DNA of 45,311 nucleotides from Actinomyces succiniciruminis (GCF_900002405.1 NZ_LK995465.1:9612-54922), one strand, 5' to 3'. Positions 1 to 8,223 are shown, counted from the first letter of the stretch. Notes: generated from the sequence alone by a model not told the origin. A program made the numbers and translations.

Positions 1-2
1 CC

Positions 3-1109
3 CGCCGGCCCGTGCTGCACCTGGCCGCCCGCAACCTGGCCCGCAACCCGGGGCGCGCCGCCGCCACCACCGCCTCCCTGCTGGTCACGGTCACGGTCGG
101 CGCCACCCTCCTGTCCGGCATTGCCACCACCAACGCCTCCGTGAACGCCATCCTCGGCGCCAGCGCGCCGGTTGACATCCGGGTGGACGGGATCGCCGCC
201 GCCGACGACGCCGCGGCGCTGGCCGCGCGGGCGGAGGCGGCCGAAGGCGTGGAGCGCACGGCGGTGGTTCCCGTGCTGGACGTGGGCATCACCCCGAGCG
301 CCGACGAGGTTGATGAGATCAGCGTGTCCGCGGTGGACCTGGCCGCGGCCGCCCCGGTTCTGCGTTCCGACAAGGGCCTGGAGGGGTTGGACGACGACAC
401 CCTGGTCCTCTCCCGCGAGTACCGCCTGGAGGAGGGGACGGCCGTCACTCTCACCGGCACCGGGGGCAGCAGGGAGCTGACCGTGCATCTGGCCGAGTCC
501 GGCGTCGGGCCGGTAGTGACCCCGGCCGTCGCCGCCGAGCTGTCCGGAGGCGAGGTCACGGACGTATCCGTGTGGGTGCGCACCGTCGGGGACGGCACCG
601 ACACGAGCGTGGTCGACGCGGTGCGTGACGCGCTGCAGCGGCCGGACCTGGTGGTCAGCACTTCCGCCACCGAGCGCGCGAGCTTCAATAACCAGGTGAG
701 CCGCATTGTCACCATCATTGTGGCGGTGCTGGCCTTCACCCTGCTGATCACTCTGTCCGGGCTGGCCAACACCACCGACGTGAGTGTGCTGGAGCGCTTC
801 CGGGAGATCGGGGTGCTGCGCGCCACCGGGGTGCAGCGCGGCCAGGTGCGGCGCCTGTTCATCACCGAGGCGGTGCTCACCTCCCTGCTGGGCGGGGTGC
901 TCGGGGCGATTATGGGGACGGTGTTCGGCATGGCGGCCGTGGTCGCCGTGTTCGGGCTCGACGCCGCGGACAGTCTGGTGCTGCAGGTGCCCTGGGTGGG
1001 GCTCGCCGGAATTCTGCTGGCCGCCGCGGCCATCGGCGTGCTCGCGGCGCTGCGTCCCGCCGGCCGTGCCGCTGCCGTCGCCCCGGTGAGCGCGCTGGCC
1101 CAGGAGTAG
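3..1109 (+). CDS. FtsX-family ABC transporter permease, 3' half only (cut by window edge)
   Basis: The reading frame is open to the left edge, so this is the C-terminal 368 residues of a larger permease. It aligns without net length change to residues 463-830 of the permease at 3828-6320, starting at the shared RRPVL...LARNPGRAAATTASLL segment. It holds one membrane segment, an extracytoplasmic domain of about 200 residues, then three C-terminal membrane segments with the FtsX-type motif VLERFREIGVLRATGVQRGQ. It ends in SALAQE, against ITAIAQE in the paralogue. Family knowledge: such permeases pair with a MacB/LolD-type ATPase and move or expel peptides, lipids or antibiotics. The GTG at 12 is not the true start. 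The two copies indicate a duplicated ABC module on both sides of a decayed restriction-modification locus. The substrate is unknown. Confidence 0.9.
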   Translation, partial: RRPVLHLAARNLARNPGRAAATTASLLVTVTVGATLLSGIATTNASVNAILGASAPVDIRVDGIAAADDAAALAARAEAAEGVERTAVVPVLDVGITPSADEVDEISVSAVDLAAAAPVLRSDKGLEGLDDDTLVLSREYRLEEGTAVTLTGTGGSRELTVHLAESGVGPVVTPAVAAELSGGEVTDVSVWVRTVGDGTDTSVVDAVRDALQRPDLVVSTSATERASFNNQVSRIVTIIVAVLAFTLLITLSGLANTTDVSVLERFREIGVLRATGVQRGQVRRLFITEAVLTSLLGGVLGAIMGTVFGMAAVVAVFGLDAADSLVLQVPWVGLAGILLAAAAIGVLAALRPAGRAAAVAPVSALAQE

Positions 1110-1141
1110 GGGGCGGCCCGGGGCGGGCGGGCGATGAGGAA

Positions 1142-1261
1142 TGTCCGAGATCGGCATAAACGCCGGATCTGGCCGCCCCACCCGATTTCCCATCCGCATG
1201 ATTCCAACGGTTGCGGGGGTGCGGCTCGATGCGGCAGGCTCGTTTATGCCGGTTTCGGACA
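1142..1261. repeat. 120-bp element with 21-bp imperfect terminal inverted repeats
   Basis: The left arm at 1142-1162 and the reverse complement of the right arm at 1241-1261 match at 19 of 21 positions (TGTCCGARAYCGGCATAAACG). The interior of about 78 bp shows no coding potential I can support. The arrangement resembles a small non-autonomous mobile element or a large hairpin. The arm core CCGAGATCGG resembles the core of the 23-bp repeats at 36880-36981 and 38279-38334. No target-site duplication was established. The rest of the 1110-1330 stretch holds nothing I can identify. Confidence 0.55.
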
Positions 1262-1331
1262 ATCGACAGATGGTGGGCCGGTGGGTTGTGCGGAGACGGG
1301 GCCGGCTTCAGGAGAGAGTCGGCGCGTTCTC

Positions 1332-1940
1332 CTACGGAGCAGGAGCCGATGGTTCCGGCCCGCCCTCGGGCGCGTCGGGGATGACGACGTAGCCTCGACG
1401 CGACTCGCGTACATGCTGGTCGCAACTTGTACAACAAGTCGATCGCCTTCTCGGTCTGCGAAGTAGCTCGGGACCTGTTTGCCAGGAGGACATGACCACG
1501 TCCACCTGCTTGGTGTATGCGCGGCCCAAGATTGTCGCATCCTGAGGGGCTACCGAGCGCATCCGCGTCGGTCGCCGACGCAAGTCGGCCGCCGTGCTGC
1601 TGGGCACGGCGGCCAACAGTCGAGTGATGTCGCGGGGAAGCACACGCGGATCTTCCGCCCGGGGCCAGACGCAGTCGGATTCGAAACCGGCCCTGCGGAA
1701 CTCGTGCGCGAACCATGCATCCACACCCTTCCCAAGCAAGCCGCTCTGGGAGGTGGCGCCCTCGCCGAGGGGGATCGCGAGAATGCTCCCGAGCAGCTCG
1801 AGGTCGGGGACGAAGTGGCGGTTGGCGGCCTCACCCACCCAGGCAGGATGAGCAGGCGCGTCGGCTATGACCTCGTCGTAGCGAGCAATGCCTTTGACAG
1901 CGGCTAGGAGGTTCTCATCATCGGCCAGTTGTTGCGTCAT
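1332..1940 (-). pseudogene. Decayed type II restriction-endonuclease-like gene, 3' truncated
   Basis: The frame opens with ATG at 1940, overlapping the stop of the upstream methyltransferase remnant as ATGA, which is the usual coupling of a modification gene to its nuclease. The first ~155 residues read as coherent protein and include AYTKQVDVVMSSWQTGPELL, a segment I associate with actinobacterial restriction endonucleases that accompany Eco57I-class methyltransferases. From about position 1465 downward the translation becomes arginine-rich and unlike the family in all three frames, so the 3' part with the remaining catalytic residues seems deleted or scrambled. I infer a non-functional remnant. 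The family assignment rests on memory of the motif and is tentative. Confidence 0.55.
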
Positions 1941-2790
1941 AGTCGTCTCCTTGCCCGTACACGACGCCGCTGAATGAATCTGTCGTGGGTACCACGGATG
2001 GCAGCGAGGCCGTCTTCCCCGACCAGGGCGTCGAGCCCGAGTGCAGCGTCGACTTCGCGACGCACATTTCCGTCCTCTCCCCGGGCAAGCAGCGCCCGAG
2101 CATGGGGAAGCAGCGCCTTTTTAGGGACTGCGCGTGGCGACTGACCAAAGCAATCTCCGGGACGGGTAGTCGCCCCGCTTCCCGTGGCTCAAGTTTGAGT
2201 AGACCGCCGCCGTACGCCCTGCCGATGAACTCGGCGCCCAAACCGGTCACAGAGTTAGTCGCTGCGAGGGCCAACACATCGCGTTCAATCCGCTGTGACT
2301 CGCCCGCGAGGACCAGCCCGTGCACCGAGTTCAGGTGATGTACGCGGGCATCATTGGCGTAGAATGCGATGGTGCGTCATTCATATAGGTGACGAATAGA
2401 TCCGCCGTCGGCGGCAGCGGGACTCGCCACCATGGATCGCGCACGCGGCATTTGTAGGCCGGATGGACGCCGGTTGCCTCTCCGGCAGTGATATACGTCC
2501 AAGCGGCCTCAGAAGGCTCGCGTGCGGGCGAGAAGAGTACGGTCGGCTTATCTGCCTCCGCCAGTGCGTGCATCGCAGCGGTGTCTAGGACCAGACCGCG
2601 TAGGTGCCGTGACCCCGGCGGGCTGAGGGGGACGACGTCGTCATCGGTCAGGCCGAGTTCGTTCGCTCGCCGAGCGGTGAGCGCGAAGAACCGGTTGGCT
2701 CCGGTTACCGCTCCAAGCGTGACTCGGCCCCAGTTGATCAGCTCCGTGAAGGCCCCGGTGTGCTCCTGATCATGCCATGCCGGGCGGTCC
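1937..2790 (-). pseudogene. C-terminal remnant of an N6-adenine DNA methyltransferase (several frameshifts)
   Basis: Read leftward from about 2765, one frame gives GAFTELINWGRVTLGAVTGANRFF, then LSPPGSRHLRGLVLDTAAM and YKCRVRDPWWRVPLPPTADL. This is the C-terminal target-recognition part of an Eco57I/TaqI-like N6-DNA methylase. Near 2370 the frame is lost. The next frame continues with YANDARVHHLNSVHGLVLAG and NSVTGLGAEFIGRAYGGGLL, then LKLEPREAGRLPVPE. A second shift near 2115 moves to a frame ending LLARGEDGNVRREVDAAL and a stop at 1937-1939 that overlaps the nuclease start. The catalytic N-terminal half with NPPY is missing beyond about 2790. The gene is clearly broken and can only be a relic of a lost restriction-modification system. 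Confidence 0.75.
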
Positions 2791-2922
2791 TGCTGCGGAC
2801 CGCGGCTCGTGCAGGGCGGGCGACGCGGGGAACGGGAGCGTCAGGGACTACCCCGAGCGGTGTGACCGTGGTCTCGTCCTGGAGGGTGAGACGGGGGTGG
2901 TGCGGAGGTAGTAGACGGGGCT

Positions 2923-2954
2923 GGAACTTTCGTCCGCGGGCAGTCAAAAGTTCC
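2923..2954. promoter_or_regulatory. Inverted repeat, possible operator upstream of the ABC/FtsX pair
   Basis: GGAACTTT (2923-2930) and AAAGTTCC (2947-2954) form a perfect 8-bp inverted repeat with a 16-bp spacer, about 85 bp before the ATPase start. The placement fits a dimeric repressor or response-regulator site. No convincing -35/-10 pair could be assigned, so a regulatory role is an inference. Confidence 0.35.
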
Positions 2955-3039
2955 GACTTTCAGCGGATTTCCAACGGATTCTTGGGATTCTAGCGTTGAT
3001 CACGTCAGCCAAAGCAATCCGTTACGGAGGAACCCCCCG

Positions 3040-3828
3040 ATGTCCGTCCCCACCGAATCCACCTACCTGGGCCTGTCCGGCGCCGACCCGGCCGCCCCGA
3101 AAGTGGTCGAGGCCCGCATGCTCACCAAGATCTACGGCACCGGCGGCGCGCAGGTCACCGCCCTGGACCACGTCTCCCTGGCCGTCAGCCGGGGCCAGTT
3201 CGTCGCCGTCATGGGACCCTCCGGATCGGGCAAGTCCACCCTGCTGCACTGCCTGGCCGGCCTGGACACCCCGAACTCCGGCAGCGTCTTCATCGCCGGG
3301 AAGGACCTGGCTCGAATGAACGACCGGCAGCTGACGGCGGTGCGCCGCGACCAGCTCGGCTTCGTCTTCCAGGCCTTCAACCTGCTGCCGCAACTGACCG
3401 CGGAGGAAAACATCCTGCTGCCGCTGCGGCTGGCCCATCGCAAGCCCGAGCGGGACTGGTACAACGCCGTCATCGACTCCCTGGGGATCGGAGACCGGCT
3501 GAGCCACCGGCCCAGCGAGCTGTCCGGCGGCCAACAGCAGCGCGTGGCGGTGGCCCGCGCCCTGGTGGGGCGGCCGGAGGTCATCTTCGCCGACGAGCCC
3601 ACCGGGGCCCTGGACACCGCGTCGGCCGCCTCCCTGCTGGAGACGCTGGCCCGCATGTGCCAGGCCCTGGGGCAGACGGTGGTCATGGTCACCCATGACC
3701 AGAACGCGGCCGGGGCCACCAACCGGATCGTCCGGCTGCGGGACGGGCGGATCGTCGGCGACGACGCGGTCGCCCGCCCCGCCGGCCAGCACGCCGCGCC
3801 GGCGGCCGCCATGCAGGGGGCGCGCTGA
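3040..3828 (+). CDS. ABC transporter ATP-binding protein (MacB/LolD/BceA type)
   Basis: This 262-residue protein is a stand-alone nucleotide-binding subunit of a membrane exporter. Walker A GPSGSGKST is at residues 59-67, the Q-loop FQAFNLLPQ near 110-118, the signature LSGGQQQR at 161-168, Walker B VIFADEP at 181-187 and the H-loop VTHD near 222. The order and spacing are complete, so it should hydrolyse ATP. The segment FNLLPQLTAEEN and the LARMNDRQLTAVRRDQLGFV stretch are typical of ATPases that serve FtsX-like permeases. An AGGAGG-like site (ACGGAGGAA at about 3024) lies 10 nt before the ATG. The stop overlaps the permease start as ATGA, so the two are translationally coupled. Position just before the defensin genes suggests immunity or export; this is inference. 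Confidence 0.95.
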   Translation: MSVPTESTYLGLSGADPAAPKVVEARMLTKIYGTGGAQVTALDHVSLAVSRGQFVAVMGPSGSGKSTLLHCLAGLDTPNSGSVFIAGKDLARMNDRQLTAVRRDQLGFVFQAFNLLPQLTAEENILLPLRLAHRKPERDWYNAVIDSLGIGDRLSHRPSELSGGQQQRVAVARALVGRPEVIFADEPTGALDTASAASLLETLARMCQALGQTVVMVTHDQNAAGATNRIVRLRDGRIVGDDAVARPAGQHAAPAAAMQGAR

Positions 3829-6320
3829 TGCCCGCCATGCTCGACCTGCGCCGCACCGTGGCCGCCCTGGTGGCGGTCGCCATGAGCGCGGCGCTCATCG
3901 TTGTAAGCCTTATCATCTCCGATTCCTCAACCGCGCAGATGACGGCGGCAGCTCGCGCCTCTGTCGGCGACGCCGATGTGGTCGTCATCGCCGACAGTCA
4001 CGATGACGCCACGGACGGGACCCTGCCCCAACAGGCAGTCCAGGACGTCGCTGCCGCCGACGGCGTGGCCAGCGTGCGTCCCTACATCGAAGGTTCGACG
4101 TGGATTGATCACCCGGCCGGTTCCGCGTACGTGTCACATGTCTTCGTGCTGGAGGTGCCCGAGATAGGCGGCGGCATACGCTTGACGGCGGGCCGCCTGC
4201 CAGACAAGGAGGGAGAGGTCGCCCTCTCCCCGGCCGCCGCGCAGGTCCAGGACCTTGAAGTTGGAAGTACCGTCTCCTTCAAAAAAGCGGCCACAGACAC
4301 CGAAACAAGCTCGACTGCAACGGTTGTGGGCATAATTGAGCCTGGTGCTGAGATAACCCGACACGGTGCCGCTAGCGAGTATGTCTTCGCGACCGCGGAA
4401 GAACGTACGCTGCTCGGAGTCCCGGATACGCCTGTGGTCCTTTACGTGACCGGTGCGGCAGGCACGAGCACCGAGGCGCTCATGAATTCGGTCGAGCAGG
4501 CTGCCCAGATTTCTCAGCCGGGCGCGAGTGTTTACACCGCTTCTGATATCGCAGTCATGCGGACTTCCGAGCAGAGTGCGGTGGATTCGCTCACGATGAC
4601 ACTGTTCCAGCTGCTGGGGCCGGTATGCGCCGTGGTTGCGGGGATCGTGATCGCCACGACGTTCAGTACGATGGTTGCCCGGCAGGCGCGCCAGACCGGT
4701 CTGCTGCGATGCATCGGCGCGACCCGCCGTCAGGTGCTCGGATCGGTGCTCCGTACCGGGCTTATCACCGGGTTGGTGGGCTCGGTTCTGGGCGCCGGGC
4801 TCGGCGTGGGATTGGCCGCGTTGGTGTCACGCGCAGGATTGATTGATGGTTTGGAGCGGCAGTACTTCACGGTTTCTTGGCGTTCGCTCCTACTGGGGGT
4901 ACTCATCGGCACCGTGGTAACGCTGGTGGCGGTGCTGCGTCCGGCCCGTCGCGCCACCCGGGTCTCGCCGCTGGTGGCCCTGACCGGGCAGGTGGCCGAT
5001 GATCGCTCGCTCAGCCGTTGGCGCGTGATCAGTGCGATCGCGGGGCTGGTGGTAGTCGTGATCGGTTTGGTCATTACCGGATTGAGCATTCAGATGCGGG
5101 TCATCGAGTACACGGCGGCGGGTGCAGTGATTCTGGTACTGGGTGTGCTAGTAGGACTGCCGCTGCTGGTTATCGGCGCCTGCCGTGCCACGGAGCGACT
5201 CGCTGGCGGTGCGCGTCGGCCGGTGCTGCAGCTCGCCACCCGCAATCTGGCCCGCAATCCGGGGCGCGCCGCCGCTACCACCGCCTCGCTGCTGGTCTCC
5301 GTGGCAGTGGCCTCCACTCTGGTCACCGGCATTGCCAGCGTACGGGCATCAATGGATGGATATATCAGTAGCGGCAGTCCCATAGACATCCGGGTCGGCG
5401 GTATTCCCGCCGATGCTGATACGTCTGCACTGGCCGCCCGGGTAGAGAACGTGGATGGCGTTGACCGGACGGTCCTGGTGCCGACCTTCGATGTGGGAAT
5501 TTCTCCGGGAACGACGGCGGACAACGAGATCACCGTATCCGCAGTGGATGTAGCTGAAGTCACTCCGGTCATTCGTTCTCATACGGGGTTGGAGGGGCTT
5601 GATGACAACACACTGATCGTCGGCGGAATCTACGACCTTTCCGAAGGGACGCCCGTAATGCTCACAGGACCTGCGGGCAGTGCCGAGTTGAACGTGCACG
5701 TGGAGGAGGGCGGCTTCGGGCCGGTCATTACGCCCACTGTCGCTGAGAAACTGGTCGGGGACAATCCCACAATGACATCCCTGTGGGTGCGCACCGTCGG
5801 AGACGGCAGTAACGCTGCGGCAGGTTCGCAGGTGCATCAACTCCTACAGGGAGAGGGCTACTACATCACGACCTCTGCAACCAGCCGTACCACCTTCACT
5901 AACTACATCAACTGGATTATCGCGGTTATCGCCGTGGTGCTGGTCTGCACACTCCTGATCGCCCTGTCCGGCATGGCCAACACCACTGACGTGAGCGTGC
6001 TGGAACGGGTCCGAGAGATCGGTGTGCTGCGCGCCACTGGCGTACAACGGCGTCAAGTAGGAGGACTCTTCATAACCGAGGCGGTACTGACCTCGCTGCT
6101 GGGCGGCGTGATCGGAGTCGTCCTGGGGGCGGGCCTGGGCCTGGCCGGCGTAGCCGCGGCCATGGGAGCCGGCACCGGGTCAGGGCTCGTGCTGAGGGTG
6201 CCCTGGCTAGGGCTGACGGCGATCCTCGTTGCAGCCGTGGCGGTCGGTTTATTTGCTGCTCTGCGTCCCAGCAGCCGTGCCGCGTCGGTAGTTCCGATCA
6301 CCGCGATTGCTCAGGAGTGA
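3828..6320 (+). CDS. FtsX-family ABC permease (two FtsX modules, 830 aa)
   Basis: The permease partner of the ATPase ending at 3828 (ATGA overlap). It has one N-terminal membrane segment (about 11-31), an extracytoplasmic MacB-like domain (about 35-250), three membrane segments (about 262-285, 305-335, 352-372), two central ones (about 400-418 and 430-450), then a second half beginning ATRNLARNPGRAAATTASLL with the same layout and three terminal segments. Both FtsX modules end in an LRP.RRA-type cytoplasmic stretch. The second half is the paralogue of the partial gene at 3-1109. Family members confer resistance to antimicrobial peptides (BceB, and permeases near lantibiotics) or export lipoproteins. 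Adjacent defensin genes make self-protection the most attractive role, but nothing in the sequence proves it. Local base composition is less GC-biased than in the left-hand copy. Confidence 0.93.
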   Translation: MPAMLDLRRTVAALVAVAMSAALIVVSLIISDSSTAQMTAAARASVGDADVVVIADSHDDATDGTLPQQAVQDVAAADGVASVRPYIEGSTWIDHPAGSAYVSHVFVLEVPEIGGGIRLTAGRLPDKEGEVALSPAAAQVQDLEVGSTVSFKKAATDTETSSTATVVGIIEPGAEITRHGAASEYVFATAEERTLLGVPDTPVVLYVTGAAGTSTEALMNSVEQAAQISQPGASVYTASDIAVMRTSEQSAVDSLTMTLFQLLGPVCAVVAGIVIATTFSTMVARQARQTGLLRCIGATRRQVLGSVLRTGLITGLVGSVLGAGLGVGLAALVSRAGLIDGLERQYFTVSWRSLLLGVLIGTVVTLVAVLRPARRATRVSPLVALTGQVADDRSLSRWRVISAIAGLVVVVIGLVITGLSIQMRVIEYTAAGAVILVLGVLVGLPLLVIGACRATERLAGGARRPVLQLATRNLARNPGRAAATTASLLVSVAVASTLVTGIASVRASMDGYISSGSPIDIRVGGIPADADTSALAARVENVDGVDRTVLVPTFDVGISPGTTADNEITVSAVDVAEVTPVIRSHTGLEGLDDNTLIVGGIYDLSEGTPVMLTGPAGSAELNVHVEEGGFGPVITPTVAEKLVGDNPTMTSLWVRTVGDGSNAAAGSQVHQLLQGEGYYITTSATSRTTFTNYINWIIAVIAVVLVCTLLIALSGMANTTDVSVLERVREIGVLRATGVQRRQVGGLFITEAVLTSLLGGVIGVVLGAGLGLAGVAAAMGAGTGSGLVLRVPWLGLTAILVAAVAVGLFAALRPSSRAASVVPITAIAQE

Positions 6321-6374
6321 AGCAGGTTCGTCTGCGTTACTCCTTCCCATCGCCCATCACATAGAACACACAGA

Positions 6375-6393
6375 CTTCCCCAGACCGGGGAAG
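6375..6393. terminator. Short hairpin after the permease gene
   Basis: CTTCCCC (6375-6381), a 5-nt loop and GGGGAAG (6387-6393) form a perfect 7-bp stem 55 nt after the permease stop and 74 nt before the first defensin start. There is no U-tract. It may end the ABC transcript or be part of the defensin leader; either is inferred. Confidence 0.4.
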
Positions 6394-6466
6394 GCGTGCG
6401 GAAATCTCCGTGCGCCAACAACTCCCAGGCGCGATCACGCCCGGGGATATCCGAAAGGAACACACC

Positions 6467-6676
6467 ATGAAGAAGTTCATACGCCGCAGCAGCAGCCTTG
6501 ATGCCGTCAGTTTCGAGCAGGCGCTCAAGTCCGAGACCCACGTGCCCCTCGAGGGTGCCGAGGGCTTCGGATGCCCCTTCCGCCCGGGGGACTGTTACAA
6601 GTACTGCCGCTCCAAGGGGTTCAGGGTGGGAGTGTGTGACAGCCTGGCCAACATGCGGTGCCACTGCTACTACTGA
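6467..6676 (+). CDS. Actinodefensin-type bacteriocin precursor 1
   Basis: This 69-residue precursor has a charged leader with no hydrophobic signal peptide (residues 1-32, MKKFIRRSSSLDAV...LEGAE) and a 37-residue core starting GFGC. The core cysteines fall at core positions 4, 11, 15, 25, 33 and 35, that is C-x6-C-x3-C-x9-C-x7-C-x-C, with the G-x-C (23-25) that accompanies the CS-alpha/beta fold of invertebrate and fungal defensins. Actifensin, the described Actinomyces member, also begins GFGC and ends in a CxCY-like tail. Such peptides kill Gram-positive bacteria, and fungal relatives bind lipid II. A Shine-Dalgarno site (AAAGGAAC) lies 6-7 nt before ATG. The cleavage point before GFGC is inferred from the sharp drop in identity to the neighbouring copy. 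Class assignment is firm; activity is not shown. Confidence 0.9.
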   Translation: MKKFIRRSSSLDAVSFEQALKSETHVPLEGAEGFGCPFRPGDCYKYCRSKGFRVGVCDSLANMRCHCYY

Positions 6677-6766
6677 TCAGCCGTGCCGTACCGGACTCAT
6701 CACACCTCACCGCTCATCCATCTGACTCATTGACTCGGGACAAGATCCCGGAGAGGAACACACACC

Positions 6767-6976
6767 ATGAAGAACTTCATTCGCCGCAGCAGCAGCCTTG
6801 ATGCCGTCAGTTTCGAGCAGGCGCTCCGGTCCGAGACCCATGCGCCCCTCGAGGGTGCCGAGGGCTTCGGATGCCCTTTCAGCGAGAGGTCCTGTGACAC
6901 CCACTGCATGACGAAGGGGTACCGCGGCGGGTACTGCAAGGGCGCTGTGCGCCAGACCTGCGTTTGCTACAAGTGA
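6767..6976 (+). CDS. Actinodefensin-type bacteriocin precursor 2
   Basis: A tandem copy of the first precursor, also 69 residues. The leader differs at only 3 of 32 positions, while the 37-residue core matches at only 16 of 37, six of these being the cysteines. Cysteine spacing is identical (core positions 4, 11, 15, 25, 33, 35), with G23-Y-C25 and the ending TCVCYK. The core has GYRGGYC, close to what I recall of actifensin, so this copy may be the more typical member. The 90-nt gap to the first gene holds a site AGAGGAAC before the ATG, and the sequence around both starts is nearly the same, pointing to recent duplication. A small inverted repeat, CGGGA/TCCCG, sits just before the ribosome site. 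Confidence 0.9.
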   Translation: MKNFIRRSSSLDAVSFEQALRSETHAPLEGAEGFGCPFSERSCDTHCMTKGYRGGYCKGAVRQTCVCYK

Positions 6977-6982
6977 GCATTT

Positions 6983-7028
6983 CGTGGCCCTGTTCCGAGC
7001 CGTCGCACCGGCTCGGAACAGGGCCACG
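6983..7028 (+). terminator. Perfect 20-bp hairpin after the defensin genes (attenuator candidate)
   Basis: 6983-7002 and 7009-7028 are exact reverse complements with a 6-nt loop (TCGCAC). The stem starts 6 nt after the stop of defensin 2 and is GC-rich, with no T-run behind it. Downstream genes have no obvious promoter of their own before 7063. The hairpin therefore probably stabilises a short, abundant defensin mRNA and lets limited transcription into the processing genes, as in many bacteriocin operons. This is inferred. Confidence 0.8.
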
Positions 7029-7062
7029 GCCCGAACCTCTGACAACCTCAAGGTCCACACCA

Positions 7063-8223
7063 ATGAACCCACAGACTACATCTTCCGCCTCCCCCTGGAC
7101 AGGGGCTACGGAACTGCTGCGCAACGACGCTGGCTCCTGTGATTCCGTGACAGAGGAGGCGCTGGCTGCAGGCCACGCCTCCGCCAGCCTGATGTTCGTG
7201 ATCGCCGGCATTGCCAGCGTACGGCCGCCCTTCGGTCAGTCACTCTTCGATGGGGTGCTCCGCCGCACCCCCGGAACCCGCCTTGAAGGAGACTCGATCA
7301 CTCCGTACGAGCAATCGCAGTATGACCTTGAGCCCCGTTCTCTCGGCGAGGCCGAGCGGGTGCTCGCGAAGGCGCTGCTCCAGCACGGTGTGGGTGAGGA
7401 CGTCCGGTCGTCACACGTAGTCGATGACCTCGTAACTCGCTACGTCAGCGAGCTGGCCACTTCCGCGGCCGCGTCCTCATCCGAGCCTCCCGCACAAGTG
7501 GAAGCACAGGACATCGACCTGCGTGGCATACGTGACCTCATCGGTGCTGTGGAGGCCGAGCAAGAACAGCAACAGTCACGCGGTGGGTTCCTTGACCGAT
7601 TACTGCGCAGCGGTCGCCAAAACTCCAAGGCCGATCAGAAGGAATACCAATCCACGTCTGAGGATGCCGTACCGGAGATCGAGATCGCCCCGCAATGGCT
7701 CACGGTTGACGCCATCAACATGATCGATGTGGCCCGCATAGTATCGCTCGCCTCATGGCAGGAGGCCATGAAAGGGTTGCCCCCGCGGGTGTGCCAACTT
7801 CTGTGGACCGCGGCGGACAACCCAGCAACCTCTCAGACCAGCGCCTACCGTCCCGCCCACGATCCGCAGGTGATCGCCGCCTTCGCCGCGGTCCCTTACG
7901 AGGAGCGCTCGGCGAGCGTACGGCCCGGCGTGCGCACCCATGACGCCGCCATCTGCCGCCGTTACGGACGAGACCCGATCGACGACGGCGCGGCCGCACG
8001 GCTCCAGGCGGTACGCGAGGCGGCAAGCACCTGGAGCACCTGGCAGGAGGAACTGGCCGACGGCAACCTGGCCGCCCGCGGGCTCATCGACACCGAAGGG
8101 TTGGCGCAGATCGGCAAGGACCCCTTCCTCAGGCAGCAGTACGCCCCGGATGTGAAGAACACTGTAAAGACAGAGAGGTGGGTGACGTCATGGCTGGACG
8201 CTGGCGGCTCGCTGAAGGAATGA
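7063..8223 (+). CDS. Conserved-looking 386-aa protein of the defensin operon, function unknown
   Basis: I do not recognise a domain. The frame is open further upstream, but that part runs through the hairpin at 6983-7028, so the ATG at 7063 (MNPQTTSSASPW) is the sensible start; the site before it (AAGG) is weak. The protein has no signal peptide or membrane segment and is acidic and hydrophilic. A low-complexity middle (about 130-200, EAEQEQQQSRGG) separates an N-terminal part (about 1-125) from a C-terminal part (about 205-386) rich in Trp, Arg and Ala helices. Being the first gene after the peptides suggests a role in maturation, and I recall that reference annotation names unknown proteins of such loci actinodefensin-associated proteins. 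Its 3' end overlaps the next gene by 34 bp. Confidence 0.75.
   Translation: MNPQTTSSASPWTGATELLRNDAGSCDSVTEEALAAGHASASLMFVIAGIASVRPPFGQSLFDGVLRRTPGTRLEGDSITPYEQSQYDLEPRSLGEAERVLAKALLQHGVGEDVRSSHVVDDLVTRYVSELATSAAASSSEPPAQVEAQDIDLRGIRDLIGAVEAEQEQQQSRGGFLDRLLRSGRQNSKADQKEYQSTSEDAVPEIEIAPQWLTVDAINMIDVARIVSLASWQEAMKGLPPRVCQLLWTAADNPATSQTSAYRPAHDPQVIAAFAAVPYEERSASVRPGVRTHDAAICRRYGRDPIDDGAAARLQAVREAASTWSTWQEELADGNLAARGLIDTEGLAQIGKDPFLRQQYAPDVKNTVKTERWVTSWLDAGGSLKE

Noticed and set aside
910-1716. A 268-residue reverse frame at the 3' end of the first permease
   Set aside because: Arg/Pro-rich and overlapping a clear FtsX domain, with no family wording.
2738-2947. A 69-residue reverse ORF before the ABC ATPase
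   Set aside because: Basic, low-complexity product without ribosome site; it overlaps the point where the methyltransferase relic breaks off.
6467-6676. Lanthipeptide or sactipeptide precursor
   Set aside because: No LanB/C/M or radical SAM enzyme is in the operon (the only radical SAM protein is MoaA), and cysteine spacing fits defensins.
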